A DNA stretch of 8,376 bases, from the NCBI GenBank assembly GCA_039029915.1, contig JBCCFD010000365.1, positions 1 to 8,376 of the forward strand, written 5' to 3'. The notes below the pieces were generated by a model that searched no databases, was not told where the DNA came from, and saw only the letters and a list, made by a program, of their open reading frames with translations. The position numbers were made by a program, and so were the translations under genes. Source of the stretch: QQUD01 sp039029915 (GTDB lineage Bacteria > Chloroflexota > Anaerolineae > Promineifilales > Promineifilaceae). Shown in pieces: positions 6,803-8,376 of the stretch (its first letter is position 1; each line of letters opens with the position of its first letter).

Positions 6803-7660
6803 ATGTTGCATAAGCTGTTGAAAGGTAAAGAGATTGCCGAACCCATTTTGGATGAAGTTGCAGAACGCGTCACCAAACTAAAACGAAAAGGGTGGACACC
6901 CCATCTGGCTTCGCTAGAGGTTGGCGTTAATCCTGCTGCCGCCCTGTATATTCGTAATCAAAAACGAATCTGTGACCGGGTTGGTGTTGAGTTTGAAAAC
7001 CGGAAATTTGATCGTGAAATCACGCAGCAAGAGTTATTAGCTGCCATTCAGGCGATGAATGTTGACCCGCGGGTCACGGGCATTATTTTGCAGCGTCCGG
7101 TCCCTCGCCAGCTTGACCTTAACGACCTACAAACGGCCATTCATCCTTCTAAAGACGTTGAGGGCATGAATCCAACCAATATTGGCAAAGTGGTGTACGG
7201 GGAATTTGCGCTAGGCCCTTGCACCTCTTTGGCATCGGTGGAGATTTTGCGGTCAACTGGCGTTGAACTTCGTGGTTTAGATGTGGTGATTGTGGGGCAC
7301 TCTGAGATTGTGGGAAAGCCAATTGCCCTTTATTTGGTGGAAGAGTTAGCCACAATTACGGTTTGTCATCACGGGACGCGCCATTTGCCTCAATTTACGC
7401 GCCGTGCAGATGCGCTCTTTGTGGCGGTTGGTAGGCCAGGACTCATTACGGGAGATATGGTAAAGCCGGGTGCGATTGTCATTGATATTGGCATCAATCA
7501 AATTGAAGTCGATGATGGTCAAGGCGGAAAGAAAAAGAAAACGGTTGGAGATGTAGACTTTGACAGTGTGCATGAGGTTGCCGACAAAATCACTCCAGTA
7601 CCGGGTGGTGGCCACATCAACACAGTCATTTCCTCTCGCCAGGGCTTCGTCCTGACCTGA
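6803..7660 (+). CDS. folD: FolD-type methylenetetrahydrofolate dehydrogenase, C-terminus replaced
   Basis: FolD oxidises 5,10-methylene-THF with NAD(P)+ and hydrolyses the product to 10-formyl-THF in the cytoplasm. The ATG at 6803 follows a moderate ribosome site (GAAGGG). The folate domain has VGVNPAAALYIRNQKR at 40-55; the dinucleotide fold includes VIVGHSEIVGKP at about 161-172, and VGDVDF and ITPVPGG follow. Aligned by eye with E. coli FolD, the catalytic Lys54 of YVASK is Gln53 here and Asp121 of KDVDG is Glu120, while Gln97 (LQRPVP) is kept. In human MTHFD1, Lys56 is needed for cyclohydrolase activity, so this protein may be dehydrogenase-only (inference). The protein is native only to Gly269: after PVPGG the expected VGPMT and final helix are absent and 16 unrelated residues run to the TGA at 7658. 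The reported length of 285 is therefore partly accidental, and the true 3' end is missing. Confidence 0.88.
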   Translation: MLHKLLKGKEIAEPILDEVAERVTKLKRKGWTPHLASLEVGVNPAAALYIRNQKRICDRVGVEFENRKFDREITQQELLAAIQAMNVDPRVTGIILQRPVPRQLDLNDLQTAIHPSKDVEGMNPTNIGKVVYGEFALGPCTSLASVEILRSTGVELRGLDVVIVGHSEIVGKPIALYLVEELATITVCHHGTRHLPQFTRRADALFVAVGRPGLITGDMVKPGAIVIDIGINQIEVDDGQGGKKKKTVGDVDFDSVHEVADKITPVPGGGHINTVISSRQGFVLT

Positions 7661-8376
7661 GATCTTTTTTATCTCCCTTGTTTGTTCCAGCTTCGTCTCT
7701 GGTCTCTTTCCTCTCCGAGTCGTGACCCGTCAATTCGTGCTCCAGCAGCCATTTGCGTCACAAATTCCCTTTTTCATCCAGTTGCCGAGGCTCTACCACT
7801 CGCTTTTGGGAACGGCCCAAACACGGCACAAAAAAGCACCAAATATGCTAGTGGAAGATTCCCTGAGTGCGTGCATCCGAGTGCCCGTATCTGCGTAGAC
7901 ACACGCAGTTGCTCTGCTGCAGTTTAGAGGCTCCTTTTGCGACAGCAGGAATCCATAAAAGAGACGTGTTCAGTACATTGGTACAACAAGCGGAGGATCC
8001 ACATTTTTTACCTCCGATCTCTGAAAGAAAATACTCATCCTTTCTTTCTGCTGAAAAATCGGCAAAACCAGTGTACAGAGGCTGTTCGTGAATGTGCACA
8101 AATGTACGTGTGTACAAAATTTTGTCATTGGATTCCAAGGTGGGCCTGCTTCAGCACACGTTATTTTCCTTCTCTCAGAAAAAAATTCGTGTTTTTTTTT
8201 CAAGTATGCAACTGGCGGCTCATCTGGTTAGCAGCGAAAACAAGATCTACATGCACATGTGACGATGTGCGTTTTTACCGTCTTCCCGCATGTCAAGAGT
8301 GCAGAGGTCAAAAGTTCATGAACTCCCGTTATTTTTTTTCCCCGTGCCGTGGTTTTTCCGACCACTTGCACGTACG
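7611..8376. other. Unassigned noncoding tail unlike the bacterial part
   Basis: No credible gene was found on either strand; open frames are short, mutually overlapping and without family resemblance. The stretch has long T runs (8192-8200 and near 8331), pyrimidine-rich tracts ending in CAG (for example ending at 7690) and many GTGCAC/CATGTG-like words. This looks more like noncoding DNA of a eukaryote than the dense bacterial sequence before it. AGAGACG occurs at 7960-7966 and, on the minus strand, at 7694-7700; this matches a promoter word described in Toxoplasma, but two 7-mers are weak evidence. It begins where FolD homology stops, so an assembly chimera is likely; source organism unknown. 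Confidence 0.55.

Noticed and set aside
7682..8203. Overlapping frames of 74-96 codons on both strands in the tail.
   Set aside because: They overlap each other, lack ribosome sites and resemble no protein family; the region is better treated as noncoding.
1..8376. CRISPR arrays, tRNA or rRNA genes, insertion sequences and phage genes.
   Set aside because: No regularly spaced identical repeats, cloverleaf sequences, transposase or phage-like proteins were seen on either strand.

Overview
The window reads as a piece of a bacterial chromosome of moderate GC content with five genes, followed by about 770 bases that do not look like the rest. Gene content and style suggest a member of the Chloroflexota (Anaerolineae-like): a ClpC-type unfoldase, a secreted protein made of many 'SPNY..DQT..' plus Asp-box repeats, a PAPS-type sulfotransferase and a transmembrane sortase. 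This assignment is inference from protein style only; there is no rRNA or other phylogenetic marker.

Layout. 1-1872 (+) is the 3' three quarters of clpC, cut by the window edge. 1885-1987 holds two hairpin terminators, one per strand, between the convergent clpC and the next gene. 2048-4345 (-) encodes a signal-peptide-bearing, C-terminally anchored protein with 14 Asp-box-like repeats, probably two seven-bladed beta-propellers. 4638-5417 (-) encodes a sulfotransferase. A 257-base AT-rich divergent region (5418-5674) precedes the sortase gene at 5675-6619 (+). After 183 bases with an inverted repeat and a good promoter candidate comes folD (6803-7660, +).

How the genes relate. The propeller protein, sulfotransferase and sortase all point at the cell surface (display, sulfation and covalent attachment of surface molecules), but gene spacing and orientation do not make one operon, and no sortase signal was seen in the propeller protein. 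ClpC (protein quality control) and FolD (one-carbon metabolism) are housekeeping genes on either side.

Most notable points. (1) FolD loses homology exactly inside its conserved PGGVGP motif at about base 7610, and the sequence beyond has a different, eukaryote-like character; a chimeric assembly join is the simplest explanation. (2) The FolD active site has Gln in place of the catalytic Lys and Glu in place of a conserved Asp, which suggests loss of cyclohydrolase activity. (3) The palindrome ACGGCCGT occurs seven times in the first 7.6 kb, far above chance, in unrelated genes and different reading frames, like a highly iterated palindrome. I did not find a convincing new multi-gene system.
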